From: Amycolatopsis keratiniphila subsp. keratiniphila
GTDB lineage: Bacteria > Actinomycetota > Actinomycetes > Mycobacteriales > Pseudonocardiaceae
DNA length: 64,000 nt
Direction of reading: 5' to 3'
NCBI RefSeq assembly: GCF_001620365.2
Contig: NZ_LQMT02000012.1
Coordinates: 365,388 to 429,387, forward strand
Positions 33,096 to 45,019 of the stretch are shown here, piece by piece. The first letter of the stretch is position 1, and every line of letters begins with the position of its first letter. The position numbers and the translations under genes were made by a program. The notes beneath the pieces are model-generated. The model ran no database searches and was not told the DNA's origin. It saw only the letters and a list, made by a program, of their open reading frames with translations.

Positions 33096-33105
33096 GGGGG
33101 AACTC

Positions 33106-34131
33106 CTACTCGTAGGTGACGGTGACCTCGTCGGTCAGCGGCAGGGACTGGCACGCCAGCACGATGCCTTCGGCGATGTCGTCGCCGTCGAGGACCTCGT
33201 TGTTCAGCATCTTCACCTCGCCGGAGGTGACCCGGCAGGCACACGCGCTGCACTGGCCCTCGCGGCACGAGTACGGCGCGTCGAAACCCTTTTCCAGCAA
33301 CAGGTCCAGCAGTTTCGTCCGGCGAGGCCACGCGAGGTTCCTGGTCTCGCCGTCGAGGGTGACCTCGACCGACGCCGGGGTCTCGGCCTCTTCGACGGCG
33401 ACGGGCTCGGCCACCTCGAACGGGTTCCCGCCCAGTGACAGGAACCGCTCCAGGTGGATCCGCTTGCGCGGCAGCCCGAGCTCCTTGAGCACCGCGCGCG
33501 CCGCGTCCATGAACGGGCCGGGTCCGCAGATGAACGCCTCGTGCGCGGTGTACGGCGCCACCAGCGCGCGCAGATGCGTCTCCGTCGGCAGTCCTTGCAG
33601 GCTCTCCAGCCAGTGCACGACGACCAGCCGGTCGGAGTACCGGGCGGCGAGGTCCGCCAGCTCCCTCGCGAAGATCACCGAGCTCTCGTCGCGATTGGCG
33701 TACAGGAGCACCACCTTGCCGGTGCCGTGCTCCAGCGCGGATTTGAGGATCGACATCACCGGTGTGATCCCGCTGCCGCCCGCGAGCAGCAGGAAGTCCT
33801 CGTCGAGCGACGCGGGACTGAACACCCCGGCCGGCGGGAGAACCTGGACTTCCTGACCCGCCCGGAGGTTGTCGCACAGCCAGTTCGACCCGTAACCGTC
33901 GGCGGTGCGTTTGACGGTGACCTGCACCCGGCCCTCGTGCGGCGCGCTGGAGAGCGAGTAGCACCGGGCCACCGAACCGGTCCGGTCGCTCGGCACGCGC
34001 AGCGTGAGGAACTGCCCTGGGACGTAAGAGAAGGCGGAGACGTGCTCGGCCGGGATCTCGAACACGATCGAGCGCGCGTCGGCCGTCTCGGTGATCACCT
34101 CGGCCACGGTCACGGTGACGGGACCGCTCAT
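33106..34131 (-). CDS. kshB: 3-ketosteroid 9α-hydroxylase reductase KshB
   Basis: A 341-residue flavin and iron-sulfur reductase that passes electrons from NADH to KshA. In order: an FAD-binding barrel with RCYSLSSAP, a nucleotide-binding domain with GGSGITPVMSIL, and a C-terminal plant-type [2Fe-2S] ferredoxin domain. The cluster motif is CREGQCSACACRV with a later LACQ, giving the CX4CX2C...C ligand set. The start overlaps the small Cys-rich gene by four bases. This is the domain order of KshB/HmpA3 and of phenylacetate-type reductases; the kshA context decides. Confidence 0.93.
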   Translation of the reverse strand: MSGPVTVTVAEVITETADARSIVFEIPAEHVSAFSYVPGQFLTLRVPSDRTGSVARCYSLSSAPHEGRVQVTVKRTADGYGSNWLCDNLRAGQEVQVLPPAGVFSPASLDEDFLLLAGGSGITPVMSILKSALEHGTGKVVLLYANRDESSVIFARELADLAARYSDRLVVVHWLESLQGLPTETHLRALVAPYTAHEAFICGPGPFMDAARAVLKELGLPRKRIHLERFLSLGGNPFEVAEPVAVEEAETPASVEVTLDGETRNLAWPRRTKLLDLLLEKGFDAPYSCREGQCSACACRVTSGEVKMLNNEVLDGDDIAEGIVLACQSLPLTDEVTVTYE

Positions 34132-34388
34132 TCGGGCACCTCCAGCAGGCCGTCCTTCAACGCGGCTTCGATGCTCTCGCTGAGATTGCCGCACGTGTCG
34201 AGCAACGCGGTCTGCGCCCCGGAAGCCTTCTGCTCGGCGAACACCGGGCAGCTCCGGGACGCGTCACTCGTCCACTGGATGCTGGTGTGCTGCATGCTGT
34301 TCTTCTTGACCAGCACGCACGTCCCGCACGAGCGGCAGGTCAGCGGCCGCAGCCCGGCGGTGAGGAATTCGACGGTCTCGGGCTTCAC
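34128..34388 (-). CDS. small five-cysteine protein between kshA and kshB
   Basis: 86 residues, with no family I can name confidently. It has Cys18, Cys21 and Cys24 (CRSCGTC) followed by a basic run (VLVKKNS), then HTSIQW, Cys47 (SCPVF) and Cys66. The cysteine spacing could hold an iron-sulfur cluster or zinc. The GTG start overlaps the kshA stop (GTGA) and its stop overlaps the kshB start, so it is made in step with both hydroxylase components. M. tuberculosis has an uncharacterised gene, Rv3527, next to kshA, which may be the counterpart; that is positional inference. A ferredoxin-like or assembly role is plausible. Confidence 0.75.
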   Translation of the reverse strand: MKPETVEFLTAGLRPLTCRSCGTCVLVKKNSMQHTSIQWTSDASRSCPVFAEQKASGAQTALLDTCGNLSESIEAALKDGLLEVPE

Positions 34389-35524
34389 ACCCCGGCCTCT
34401 TCCGCCTGCTGCCGTGCCAGGTTCTCGGCCACCTCCGCCGCCCAGACCTCGTTGGCGCGGCTGGTGTCCACTTCGAACTCGAACCGGCGCGTCATGTCCT
34501 CGGTGACGTCGGCCGCGTCCACATAGAACTGGTCGTACCAGCGGCGCAGCTGGTACACCGGCCCGTCTTCCTCGCACAGCAACGGATTGTCGATGCGGGT
34601 CTTGTTGCGCCAGATCTCGACGTCCTGCAGGAAGCCGACGCCGATACCCTTGGCGAACTTCCCGGCGATCTTGTCCGCGTGCTCGTCCGAGACGCCCTCG
34701 AACTTCTTCACGCTCACGCCCCACTGCAGGACGAACGAGTTCTCGGTGACCGGGTAGTGGCAGTTGATCAGCACGTTCTCGATCTCGAAACCCTGGTACG
34801 TGTTGAGCAGCTTGTTGATCATGTACGACGGGCCGAAGTACGACGCCTCGGACCGCAGCAGGTTCTCCTCGCCGCCGTAGTTCGACGCCATGCCCTTGTC
34901 CGGGCGGCCCTTCGTGTTCAGGTACTGCGTGGCGATGTGGCCCTCGAACACGTTCTTGAAGTAGGTCGGGAAGGCGTAGTGGATGTAGAAGAAGTGCGCC
35001 ATGTCGACCATGTTGTCGATGATCTCGCGGCAGTTGGAGCCCTCGATGAGCACCGAGTCCCAGGTCCAGTTGCTCCACTCGCCGGTGAAGATGCCCTCGA
35101 TGCGCGGGATGACGACGTCTTCCGGCGGCGGGTTCCCCTCCGGGTCGTGCCAGACGAACAGCTGCTTGTTCTCCTCCAGCACCTGCCACGACTTCGTGCG
35201 CGCCCGCAGCGGAACCCGTTTGGCGTAGGGGATCGACACGCATTTGCCGTTGCCGTTCCAGCGCCAGTCGTGGAACGGGCAGGCGATCTCGTCGCCCTTG
35301 ACCTCGCCCTGGGTGAGGTCGCCGCCCATGTGGCGGCAGTACCCGTCGAGCACGTTCAGCTTGCCGGACGAATCGGCGAAGACCACCAGTTTCGTCCCGA
35401 ACGCGGTGATGGCGTGTGGTTTCCCGTCGCGGAACGTCTCGGCGAGGCCGAGGCAGTGCCACCCGCGCGCGAACCGCGCAGGGGGCGCGCCCGCGTCGAT
35501 CTGCCGTACGGATTCCGTCGTCAT
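34385..35524 (-). CDS. kshA: 3-ketosteroid 9α-hydroxylase oxygenase KshA
   Basis: A 379-residue Rieske oxygenase that hydroxylates C9 of 3-ketosteroids; together with KstD it breaks open ring B. The Rieske [2Fe-2S] ligands are Cys63, His65, Cys82 and His85 (CRH and CPFHDW). The bridging Asp174 and the mononuclear-iron ligands His177 and His182 lie in DMAHFFYIH. M. tuberculosis KshA is similar in length with the same spacing. The start overlaps the kstD stop by four bases. It is second gene of the kstD-kshA-Cys protein-kshB-chsH3 operon. Confidence 0.95.
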   Translation of the reverse strand: MTTESVRQIDAGAPPARFARGWHCLGLAETFRDGKPHAITAFGTKLVVFADSSGKLNVLDGYCRHMGGDLTQGEVKGDEIACPFHDWRWNGNGKCVSIPYAKRVPLRARTKSWQVLEENKQLFVWHDPEGNPPPEDVVIPRIEGIFTGEWSNWTWDSVLIEGSNCREIIDNMVDMAHFFYIHYAFPTYFKNVFEGHIATQYLNTKGRPDKGMASNYGGEENLLRSEASYFGPSYMINKLLNTYQGFEIENVLINCHYPVTENSFVLQWGVSVKKFEGVSDEHADKIAGKFAKGIGVGFLQDVEIWRNKTRIDNPLLCEEDGPVYQLRRWYDQFYVDAADVTEDMTRRFEFEVDTSRANEVWAAEVAENLARQQAEEAGV

Positions 35525-37191
35525 CGGCTGCCTCCCGCTTTGGTGTGATCTTGCTGCGCGAGGTGCTCGGCCGCAAGGTAGCCGAACACCATCGCCGGGC
35601 CGATCGTCGCGCCGGGGCCGGCGTAGGTGCGGCCCATCACCGCCGCGCTCGTGTTGCCCGCCGCGTAAAGCCCGTCGATGACCGACCCGTCCTCGCGCAG
35701 GACGCGCGCGTGCGGGTCGATCCTCAATCCGCCCTTGGTGCCCAGGTCGCCGGGCACGATCTTCACCGCGTAGTACGGCGCGACGTCCAGCGGGCCCAGG
35801 CTGGGGTTGGGTTTGTTCCGCGGGTCGCCGTAGTAGTGGTCATACGCGCTGCGCCCGCGGTGGAAGTCCTCGTCCACGCCGCTTTTCGCGAAGCCGTTGA
35901 ACCGGCGCACGGTGTTCTCCAGCGCGTCGGCCGGGACCTCGATCCGCTCGGCGAGTTTCGCGATGGTGCTCGCTTTGACCGCGATGCCCGCTTTGAACCA
36001 GCGGCCGGGCAGCGGCTGGCGCGGGCCGAGGCCGGTGAACATGTACCGGTTGCGGTTGCGCTGGTCGAACACCAGCCAGGTCGGGATGTTCTCGCCGGGG
36101 CCGTCCCCGTCGCCGTACATCGCGTGGACGGCCTCGACGTACGGCGCCGACTCGTTGACGAAGCGCTCGCCCCGCCCGTTGACCATCAGGCAGCCCGGCC
36201 GCGACCGCTCGGCGAGCGCGAACCACGGGCCGCCGGTGAGCGGGATGGACGGACCCCACCAGGCGTCGTCCATCAGGTCGACGGCCGCGCCGAGTTTGAG
36301 CCCGGCGTCGATGGCGTCGCCGGTGTTGGCTTCGGCGCCGACGGTCCACTCCGTACCGATGGGCGCCCGCTGGTACTTGACCCGCATCTCCTCGTTGCGC
36401 TCGAACCCGCCCGCGCCGAGGACGACGCCGAGCCGCGCGCGGATCGTCTTGTCCTCACCCTCGTGGCGCACGACGACGCCGGTCACCCGGTCGCCCTCGA
36501 TCTCCAGATCCACCAGGGGAGTGTTCAGCCAGACGGGGACATCCGCCCGCCGCAGTCCCTCGCGCAACCCGGCCGCAAGCGCTTGCCCCATGGACAGCAA
36601 CCGCTGACGGCGAATCCGGCCGGCGAGCCAGCGGCCGCCGAGGCTCAGCACGCGGAGGATCCCGCGCGGGTGCCGGGCGAGCAGGCTCAGCCACCGGTAG
36701 TCCGCCTGGGTGATCGGCGCGCCCAGCGGGGGAGCGCTGTACGGCGGCTCCAGATTCGCCAGTTCCGGGCCCAGCAGGTTGCCGTCGAGCGCGACCGGTT
36801 CGACCGAGCGTCCGCCGGCGCGCCCGCCGGGAGCCTCCGGGTGGTAGTCCGAGTAACCGCGGACCCAGCGGAAGCGCAGCGGCGTGTGGTCGCAGACGAA
36901 GGACAGCACCTCGGGGCCGCGGTCGAGGAAGGCCGACCGCAGTTCGGCGGGGACCACGTCACCGACGATCGCTTCGAGGTATTCGCGCGCCCGCTCCGGG
37001 GGTTCGGAGATCCCGGCCGCCCGCAGCGCGTGGTTGCCGGGGATCCAGACGCCGCCGCCGGAGCGGGCGGTGGAGCCGCCGAAGTGGGCGGCCTTCTCCA
37101 CGACCAGGACCTCGAGTCCCCGGTGGGCTGCGGACAGTGCGGCGGTCATCCCGGCGGCACCGGTGCCCGCCACGATCACGTCGAACTCCAT
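35521..37191 (-). CDS. kstD: 3-ketosteroid Δ1-dehydrogenase KstD
   Basis: A 556-residue FAD enzyme that introduces the 1,2 double bond in ring A. The N-terminal FAD motif is AGTGAAGMTAAL. Near the C-terminus GLYAAGNTSAAVMGRTYAGPG contains Tyr523 and Gly527, in the same Tyr-x3-Gly spacing as the catalytic Tyr487/Gly491 of Rhodococcus KstD1. Start ATG 37191 has GAGGGG upstream. It is first gene of its operon, with a perfect KstR box 13 bases before the start. Length matches M. tuberculosis KstD (about 560). Confidence 0.93.
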   Translation of the reverse strand: MEFDVIVAGTGAAGMTAALSAAHRGLEVLVVEKAAHFGGSTARSGGGVWIPGNHALRAAGISEPPERAREYLEAIVGDVVPAELRSAFLDRGPEVLSFVCDHTPLRFRWVRGYSDYHPEAPGGRAGGRSVEPVALDGNLLGPELANLEPPYSAPPLGAPITQADYRWLSLLARHPRGILRVLSLGGRWLAGRIRRQRLLSMGQALAAGLREGLRRADVPVWLNTPLVDLEIEGDRVTGVVVRHEGEDKTIRARLGVVLGAGGFERNEEMRVKYQRAPIGTEWTVGAEANTGDAIDAGLKLGAAVDLMDDAWWGPSIPLTGGPWFALAERSRPGCLMVNGRGERFVNESAPYVEAVHAMYGDGDGPGENIPTWLVFDQRNRNRYMFTGLGPRQPLPGRWFKAGIAVKASTIAKLAERIEVPADALENTVRRFNGFAKSGVDEDFHRGRSAYDHYYGDPRNKPNPSLGPLDVAPYYAVKIVPGDLGTKGGLRIDPHARVLREDGSVIDGLYAAGNTSAAVMGRTYAGPGATIGPAMVFGYLAAEHLAQQDHTKAGGSR

Positions 37192-37203
37192 ACGCCCCTC
37201 ACC

Positions 37204-37217
37204 TGAAACACGTTGTA
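37204..37217. promoter_or_regulatory. KstR box upstream of the kstD operon
   Basis: TGAAACACGTTGTA fits TNNAACNNGTTNNA at every fixed position. It is 13 bases upstream of the minus-strand kstD start. Confidence 0.8.
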
Positions 37218-37260
37218 GGAAGCATCGAGCAGCATCCGCGCTGCTCCAGTCACCATAGAC

Positions 37261-37274
37261 GAGAACGTGTTCTA
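37261..37274. promoter_or_regulatory. KstR box upstream of the second ketosteroid dehydrogenase gene
   Basis: GAGAACGTGTTCTA matches the consensus except for the first base. It lies 17 bases before the plus-strand start at 37291. ACGAGAACGTGTTCTAGT, 18 bases including this box, recurs exactly around 38875-38888. Confidence 0.75.
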
Positions 37275-37290
37275 GTTCTAGGGTGGGGCC

Positions 37291-38889
37291 ATGGACTCCC
37301 TCGTCGCGGATGTGGTGATCGTGGGTTTCGGTGCGGCGGGCGCCTGCGCGGCGATCGAAGCGGCCGACGCCGGTGCCCGGGTGCTCGTGCTGGACCGGTT
37401 CTCCGGCGGTGGCGCGAGCGCGGTCAGCGGCGGTGTCGTCTACGCCGGTGGCGGGACGGCGCAGCAGCGGGACGCGGGCGTCGACGACAGCGTCGACGCG
37501 ATGTACGACTATCTGCGGCTCGAAGTCGGCGACGTCGTCTCCGAAGAGACCCTGCGGCGGTTCTGCGCGGGGAGTACGGAGATGATCTCGTGGCTGGAAG
37601 GCAACGGCGTCCCGTTCGAGGGCAGTCTGTGCCCGTACAAGACGTCTTATCCGAGCGACAAGCACTATCTGTACTACTCGGGCAGCGAGGCGGCCGGCGG
37701 TTTCCGCGAGGCGGCCAAGCCGGCGCCGCGCGGGCATCGCGTCAAGGGGCCGGGCACCTCCGGGAAGCTGCTGATGAAACGCCTGGCCGACGCCGTCCGG
37801 AGCCGCGGGATCCAGGTGTTGCCGCAGACGGCGGCGCGGAACCTGATCGTGGACGCCGACGGGACCGTCACCGGCGTCGTGGTGTCCACCCTGCGGGACG
37901 CTCCCGCCCGCGTGCGGGCCGCGCACCGGAGGCTGTCCGCGTATGCCGCGAAACCGGGGATCTACGTGCCGTCGCTGCGGAAGTCGCTGCACCGGCGGGC
38001 GGAGCGGATCGAACGCCGATACGGACGTGAGCTGCGGATTTCCGCCACACGCGGGGTCGTTCTCGCGGCGGGCGGCTTCATCGCGAACCGCGAGATGGTG
38101 CGCGAGCACGCCCCCGCGTACCGGGGCGGGCTGGCACTCGGGACGTCGGCCGACGACGGGTCCGGCATCCGGATGGGTGTCGAGGTGGGCGGGGCCACCG
38201 CCGAACTCGGGCGGATCTCCGCCTGGCGGTTCATCACCCCGCCGTCGGCGTTCCTCGGCGGGCTGCTCGTGGACGAGACGGGCGGCCGGATCATCGACGA
38301 ATCCCGCTACGGCGCCGCCGTCGGCGAACGCATGATCACCGGGCACGGCGGCCGCGGCTGGCTGCTGGTCGACGACGCCATCGTCGGGGAGGTCAAACGG
38401 GACGCGCGCGGGCAAAGCCAATGGTTCCAAGGACTTCAGGTGCGGTATCTGCTGCGGCAGCGGGTCGTCGCCGGGTCGCTGGACGAGGTCGCGCGCAAGG
38501 CGGGCGTCGACCCGGGCGGGCTGGCCGCCACCGTCGAGGCCGCGCGTTCCGGCGCGGATCCGGTGGGTAAGCCGGCGGAATTCGCGCGGTCGCTGGATCG
38601 GGCGCCGTATTCGCTGATCGACGTCTCGATCAAGCCGAACCTCGGCTATCCGTGCCCGATGCTGACGCTGGGCGGCCTGGTCGTCGACGAAGAGACCGGT
38701 GCCGTGCGTTCCGGGGCCGGTGTCCCCATCCGCGGTCTGTACGCGGCGGGCCGGACCGCGGTGGGAATCTGTTCTAGGTCTTATGTGAGCGGTCTGTCGC
38801 TGGCCGACTGCGTGTTTTCCGGTCGGCGTGCCGGACTGCACAGTGCGCTCGACCGGGGATCGGTCGACAAAAACGAGAACGTGTTCTAG
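37291..38889 (+). CDS. ketosteroid dehydrogenase, probably Δ4-(5α)-type (Kst4D-like)
   Basis: A 532-residue FAD-dependent 3-ketosteroid-dehydrogenase family protein, clearly distinct from KstD at 35521. The FAD motif is VGFGAAGACAAIEAADAG. The C-terminal signature is CSRSYVSGLSLADC, with Tyr498 and Ser500. A Tyr-x-Ser pair here corresponds to Tyr466/Ser468 of the Δ4-(5α)-dehydrogenase of R. jostii, and differs from the Tyr-x3-Gly of KstD. It would oxidise 5α-reduced 3-ketosteroids to the Δ4 form. The stop codon lies at the edge of the KstR box for hsaA. The Δ4 assignment rests on this motif comparison from memory. Confidence 0.72.
   Translation: MDSLVADVVIVGFGAAGACAAIEAADAGARVLVLDRFSGGGASAVSGGVVYAGGGTAQQRDAGVDDSVDAMYDYLRLEVGDVVSEETLRRFCAGSTEMISWLEGNGVPFEGSLCPYKTSYPSDKHYLYYSGSEAAGGFREAAKPAPRGHRVKGPGTSGKLLMKRLADAVRSRGIQVLPQTAARNLIVDADGTVTGVVVSTLRDAPARVRAAHRRLSAYAAKPGIYVPSLRKSLHRRAERIERRYGRELRISATRGVVLAAGGFIANREMVREHAPAYRGGLALGTSADDGSGIRMGVEVGGATAELGRISAWRFITPPSAFLGGLLVDETGGRIIDESRYGAAVGERMITGHGGRGWLLVDDAIVGEVKRDARGQSQWFQGLQVRYLLRQRVVAGSLDEVARKAGVDPGGLAATVEAARSGADPVGKPAEFARSLDRAPYSLIDVSIKPNLGYPCPMLTLGGLVVDEETGAVRSGAGVPIRGLYAAGRTAVGICSRSYVSGLSLADCVFSGRRAGLHSALDRGSVDKNENVF
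38875..38888. promoter_or_regulatory. KstR box for hsaADCB, overlapping the upstream gene's end
   Basis: GAGAACGTGTTCTA, one mismatch to the consensus, 45 bases before the hsaA start. The stop codon TAG of the preceding dehydrogenase is formed by the last two bases of the box plus one G, so operator and coding end share sequence. Confidence 0.78.
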
Positions 38890-38932
38890 TCTTGGATCCG
38901 GTTCACGGAGTATGGCGAGAGAGGGAACGCAT

Positions 38933-42421
<3,489 letters not shown>

Positions 42422-43510
42422 TCGGCTCGCCCGCTTCGTGCAGGCTCCGCAACGCGAGTGCGTACGACTCCAGGAGACCCGTCTCGTGATACGGGACGCC
42501 GATTTCCGCGCAGTACTCTTGGACGATGGGCCGGGCGCGGCGAAGATGCGGCGACGGCATGCTCGGGAACAGATGGTGCTCGATCTGGTAGTTGAGCCCG
42601 CCGAGCGCGACGTCGACGACGCGGCCGCCGCGGACGTTGCGGGACGTGAGCACCTGCTTGCGGAGGAAGTCGAGTTCGGTGTCGCCGGACAGGATCGGCA
42701 TGCCCTTGTGGTTGGGCGCGAAGATCGATCCCATGTAGACACCCCACAGTGCTTTGTGGACGATGAAGAAGACGAGTGCCTTACCAGGCGAGAGGACCAC
42801 GAACAGCGCGCTGAAGTAGAGCGCGAAATGCGTCAGCAGCAGGGCCGCTTCGAGTCCGCGCCGTCGCAGGCCCGGCTTCCACACCGCGCGGATCCCGGAG
42901 AAGTGCAGGTTCAGGCCTTCGAGGGTGAGCAGCGGGAAGAACAGGAAAGCCTGGTAGCGGCCGATGAACCGGGGAAGGCCCTTGCTGGCCCGCGCCTGCT
43001 CCTTCGACCACACGAGGATGTCCGGATCGACGTCGGGATCGAGGTCCTCGTGGTTCGGGTTCGCGTGGTGGCGGGTGTGCTTGTCCATCCACCAGCCGTA
43101 ACTCATGCCGACGCCGAGATTCCCCGCGATCCGCCCGGCGATCTCGCTCGGATGGCGGGTCCGGAACACTTGGCGGTGCGCGAGGTCGTGCGACAGCAAG
43201 GCGATCTGGCCGAACATCACCGCCTGGAACACGGCGATCCCCAGCTGCCACCAGGAATCCCCGATCGCGAAGAAGGCGATCCAGCCGCCGGCGAAGAGAG
43301 TGGCGACCAGGCCGATGCGGAAGACGTAGTAGCCGGGACGGCGGTCGAGGAGGCCCGCTTCGCTGACGCGGCGGGACAGGCGGGCGAAATCGCTGCCTGT
43401 GCGGAGGTTTGCGGTCACCGTTGTGAGTCTGGTCCGGGGCGGGGGCAGGGTGAATGCGGTGCGCCGGTGGGTTGGTGCGGGGGTTGGCCCTACCTTCTCG
43501 GTGAGCGGCC

Positions 43511-43559
43511 CGTTCATGAAGGATTTGGGACACTCGATGTCCCAAATCCTTCATGAACG
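43511..43559. repeat. 49-base perfect palindrome between divergent genes
   Basis: 22-base arms (beginning CGTTCATGAAGG) pair perfectly around CTCGA. Unlike most of its relatives it lies upstream of two divergent genes, so a plain terminator role is less obvious. It could act as an operator or insulate the two transcripts. Confidence 0.7.
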
Positions 43560-43654
43560 AGTTTTCTTTCGCGTGACCGGACCTTTCGTGCAGGACGGAA
43601 GCCGATCTTGTCGGTGGCTTGACGCATGGTGGCCGGGTGCGAAGAGGAACTTGG

Positions 43655-44584
43655 GTGTCTCACCCCCTGCTCACCGCTCCGGGCCGCCCGGTGGTGGTCC
43701 GCGCGGCCGACCTTGAAGAGATCGGTGTTCCGCGACGGACCATCTCCCGGCGATGCGCCGTGGACGGGCCCTGGCAGTCGCTGCTGCCCGGAATCGTGCT
43801 GACGAACAACGGAGAGCCCACCGACGAACATCGTGGTCGCGCTGCTTTGCTCCACGGCCGTGAAGGCGCGGTGCTCACCGGAACGTACGCACTTCGTTGC
43901 CATGGTCTGGAGCGGCTTCCCAGGAAGGACGTCGTGCATGTCCTCATTCCCGCGAGTCGCGACGTGGCCGATGTGGGCTTCGTCCGTGTGGAGCGCACCA
44001 ATCGCCTGCCACGGCCTCATCTGCGAGGAGGCCTGCCAGTGGCCCCCGTCCCCCGGGCCGTCGTCGACACCGTCCGACGGCTCACGAACGAGGACGAGGC
44101 CCAGGCGGTGATGGCCGAGGCGGTCCAGCGCCGCTTCTGCACTCCGGAGATGCTCACCGACGAGCTCGATCGAGGCCGTACCGCGGGAACCGCGATGCCG
44201 AGACGCGCGCTGGCCCCATTGGTGGCGGGAGCGAGATCGGTCGCGGAAGCCGACGCGTGGCACCTCTGGCGAAGATCCGGTCTCCCGCCGGGCCGGTGGA
44301 ACGTCCCGATCCACGACGCCCGGGGCGGCTACATCGCCACCCCGGATTTCTGGTGCGACGAAATCGCGTTGGCCTGGGAGATCGACTCGTTCCTGCACCA
44401 CACGAGCCTCGAGGACCACCGTGCCACCGTCGCCCGCAACGCGCGATACGTCGCAGCGGGAATCGTCGTGCTTCAAACGCTGCCGTCCCGGCTGCGCACC
44501 GAACCCGACAAGGTGGTCGACGAGCTGCGGGCAGCGTTCCGCACCGCGGAAGCCCGCCCTCGTCCGCATGTCCTGGTCGCTTAG
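43655..44584 (+). CDS. DUF559/AbiEi-like conserved protein
   Basis: A 309-residue protein of the actinobacterial type that joins an AbiEi-like N-terminal winged helix to a C-terminal DUF559/Vsr-like nuclease fold. The C-terminal core reads IALAWEIDSFLHHTSLEDHRA and GIVVLQTLPSRL, where the usual Asp and basic residues of the PD-(D/E)XK-like core are partly visible. Such genes are abundant singletons in actinomycetes and are not shown to be toxin-antitoxin parts. GTG 43655 has AGAGGA seven bases upstream; earlier in-frame starts at 43637 and 43619 are possible. Confidence 0.7.
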   Translation: MSHPLLTAPGRPVVVRAADLEEIGVPRRTISRRCAVDGPWQSLLPGIVLTNNGEPTDEHRGRAALLHGREGAVLTGTYALRCHGLERLPRKDVVHVLIPASRDVADVGFVRVERTNRLPRPHLRGGLPVAPVPRAVVDTVRRLTNEDEAQAVMAEAVQRRFCTPEMLTDELDRGRTAGTAMPRRALAPLVAGARSVAEADAWHLWRRSGLPPGRWNVPIHDARGGYIATPDFWCDEIALAWEIDSFLHHTSLEDHRATVARNARYVAAGIVVLQTLPSRLRTEPDKVVDELRAAFRTAEARPRPHVLVA

Positions 44585-44588
44585 GCCG

Positions 44589-44957
44589 CTAAGACCCAGC
44601 AGCAGCAGCCCGAGCCGCATCGAAAGGAGCCCGGTCGAACACGATCCGCAACTCCACGATCTTCCCCTCCCGCACCGTCAGCAACTCGGCCCCCGGCGCG
44701 CTCGCCACCGGCAGGGTCGCCGTGTCGTACATCAGCAACGCGGTCGTCTCGTCCCCGAACGCCGAAAGCAGGGTCGAGCCGGTCAGGATCTCGGTGAACG
44801 GGCCCATGAACCCGCGAAACGCCTCCGCGCCGGAGAGCGGTCCGCCGGGTGTGTGGCAGACGATGTCGTCGGCGACGTAGGTCATCGCCTTCTCGAAGTC
44901 CTTGCCCGTCCACGCGTGGTGGTAGGCGAGCGCGACATCCAAGGCGGGACTGGTCAT
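44589..44957 (-). CDS. NTF2/SnoaL-like protein
   Basis: A 122-residue NTF2-like (SnoaL) domain protein: LDVALAYHHAWTGKDFEKAM followed by the curved-sheet region and a C-terminal strand VELRIVFDRAPFD. No function can be given. Its Shine-Dalgarno segment CGAAAGGAAC is the same ten bases as that of the divergent sigma factor gene, which also ends in a SnoaL-like domain, so the two may act together. Confidence 0.72.
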   Translation of the reverse strand: MTSPALDVALAYHHAWTGKDFEKAMTYVADDIVCHTPGGPLSGAEAFRGFMGPFTEILTGSTLLSAFGDETTALLMYDTATLPVASAPGAELLTVREGKIVELRIVFDRAPFDAARAAAAGS

Positions 44958-45019
44958 GATGTTCCTTTCGTCGGTCTTCATCCAGTCAGACACCACCTCC
45001 GCCGCGAAAGGAACGGTCT

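Noticed and set aside
36573..36582. CAAGCGCTTG, a KstR2-like core
   Set aside because: It lies inside kstD coding sequence and lacks the outer A and T of the operator.
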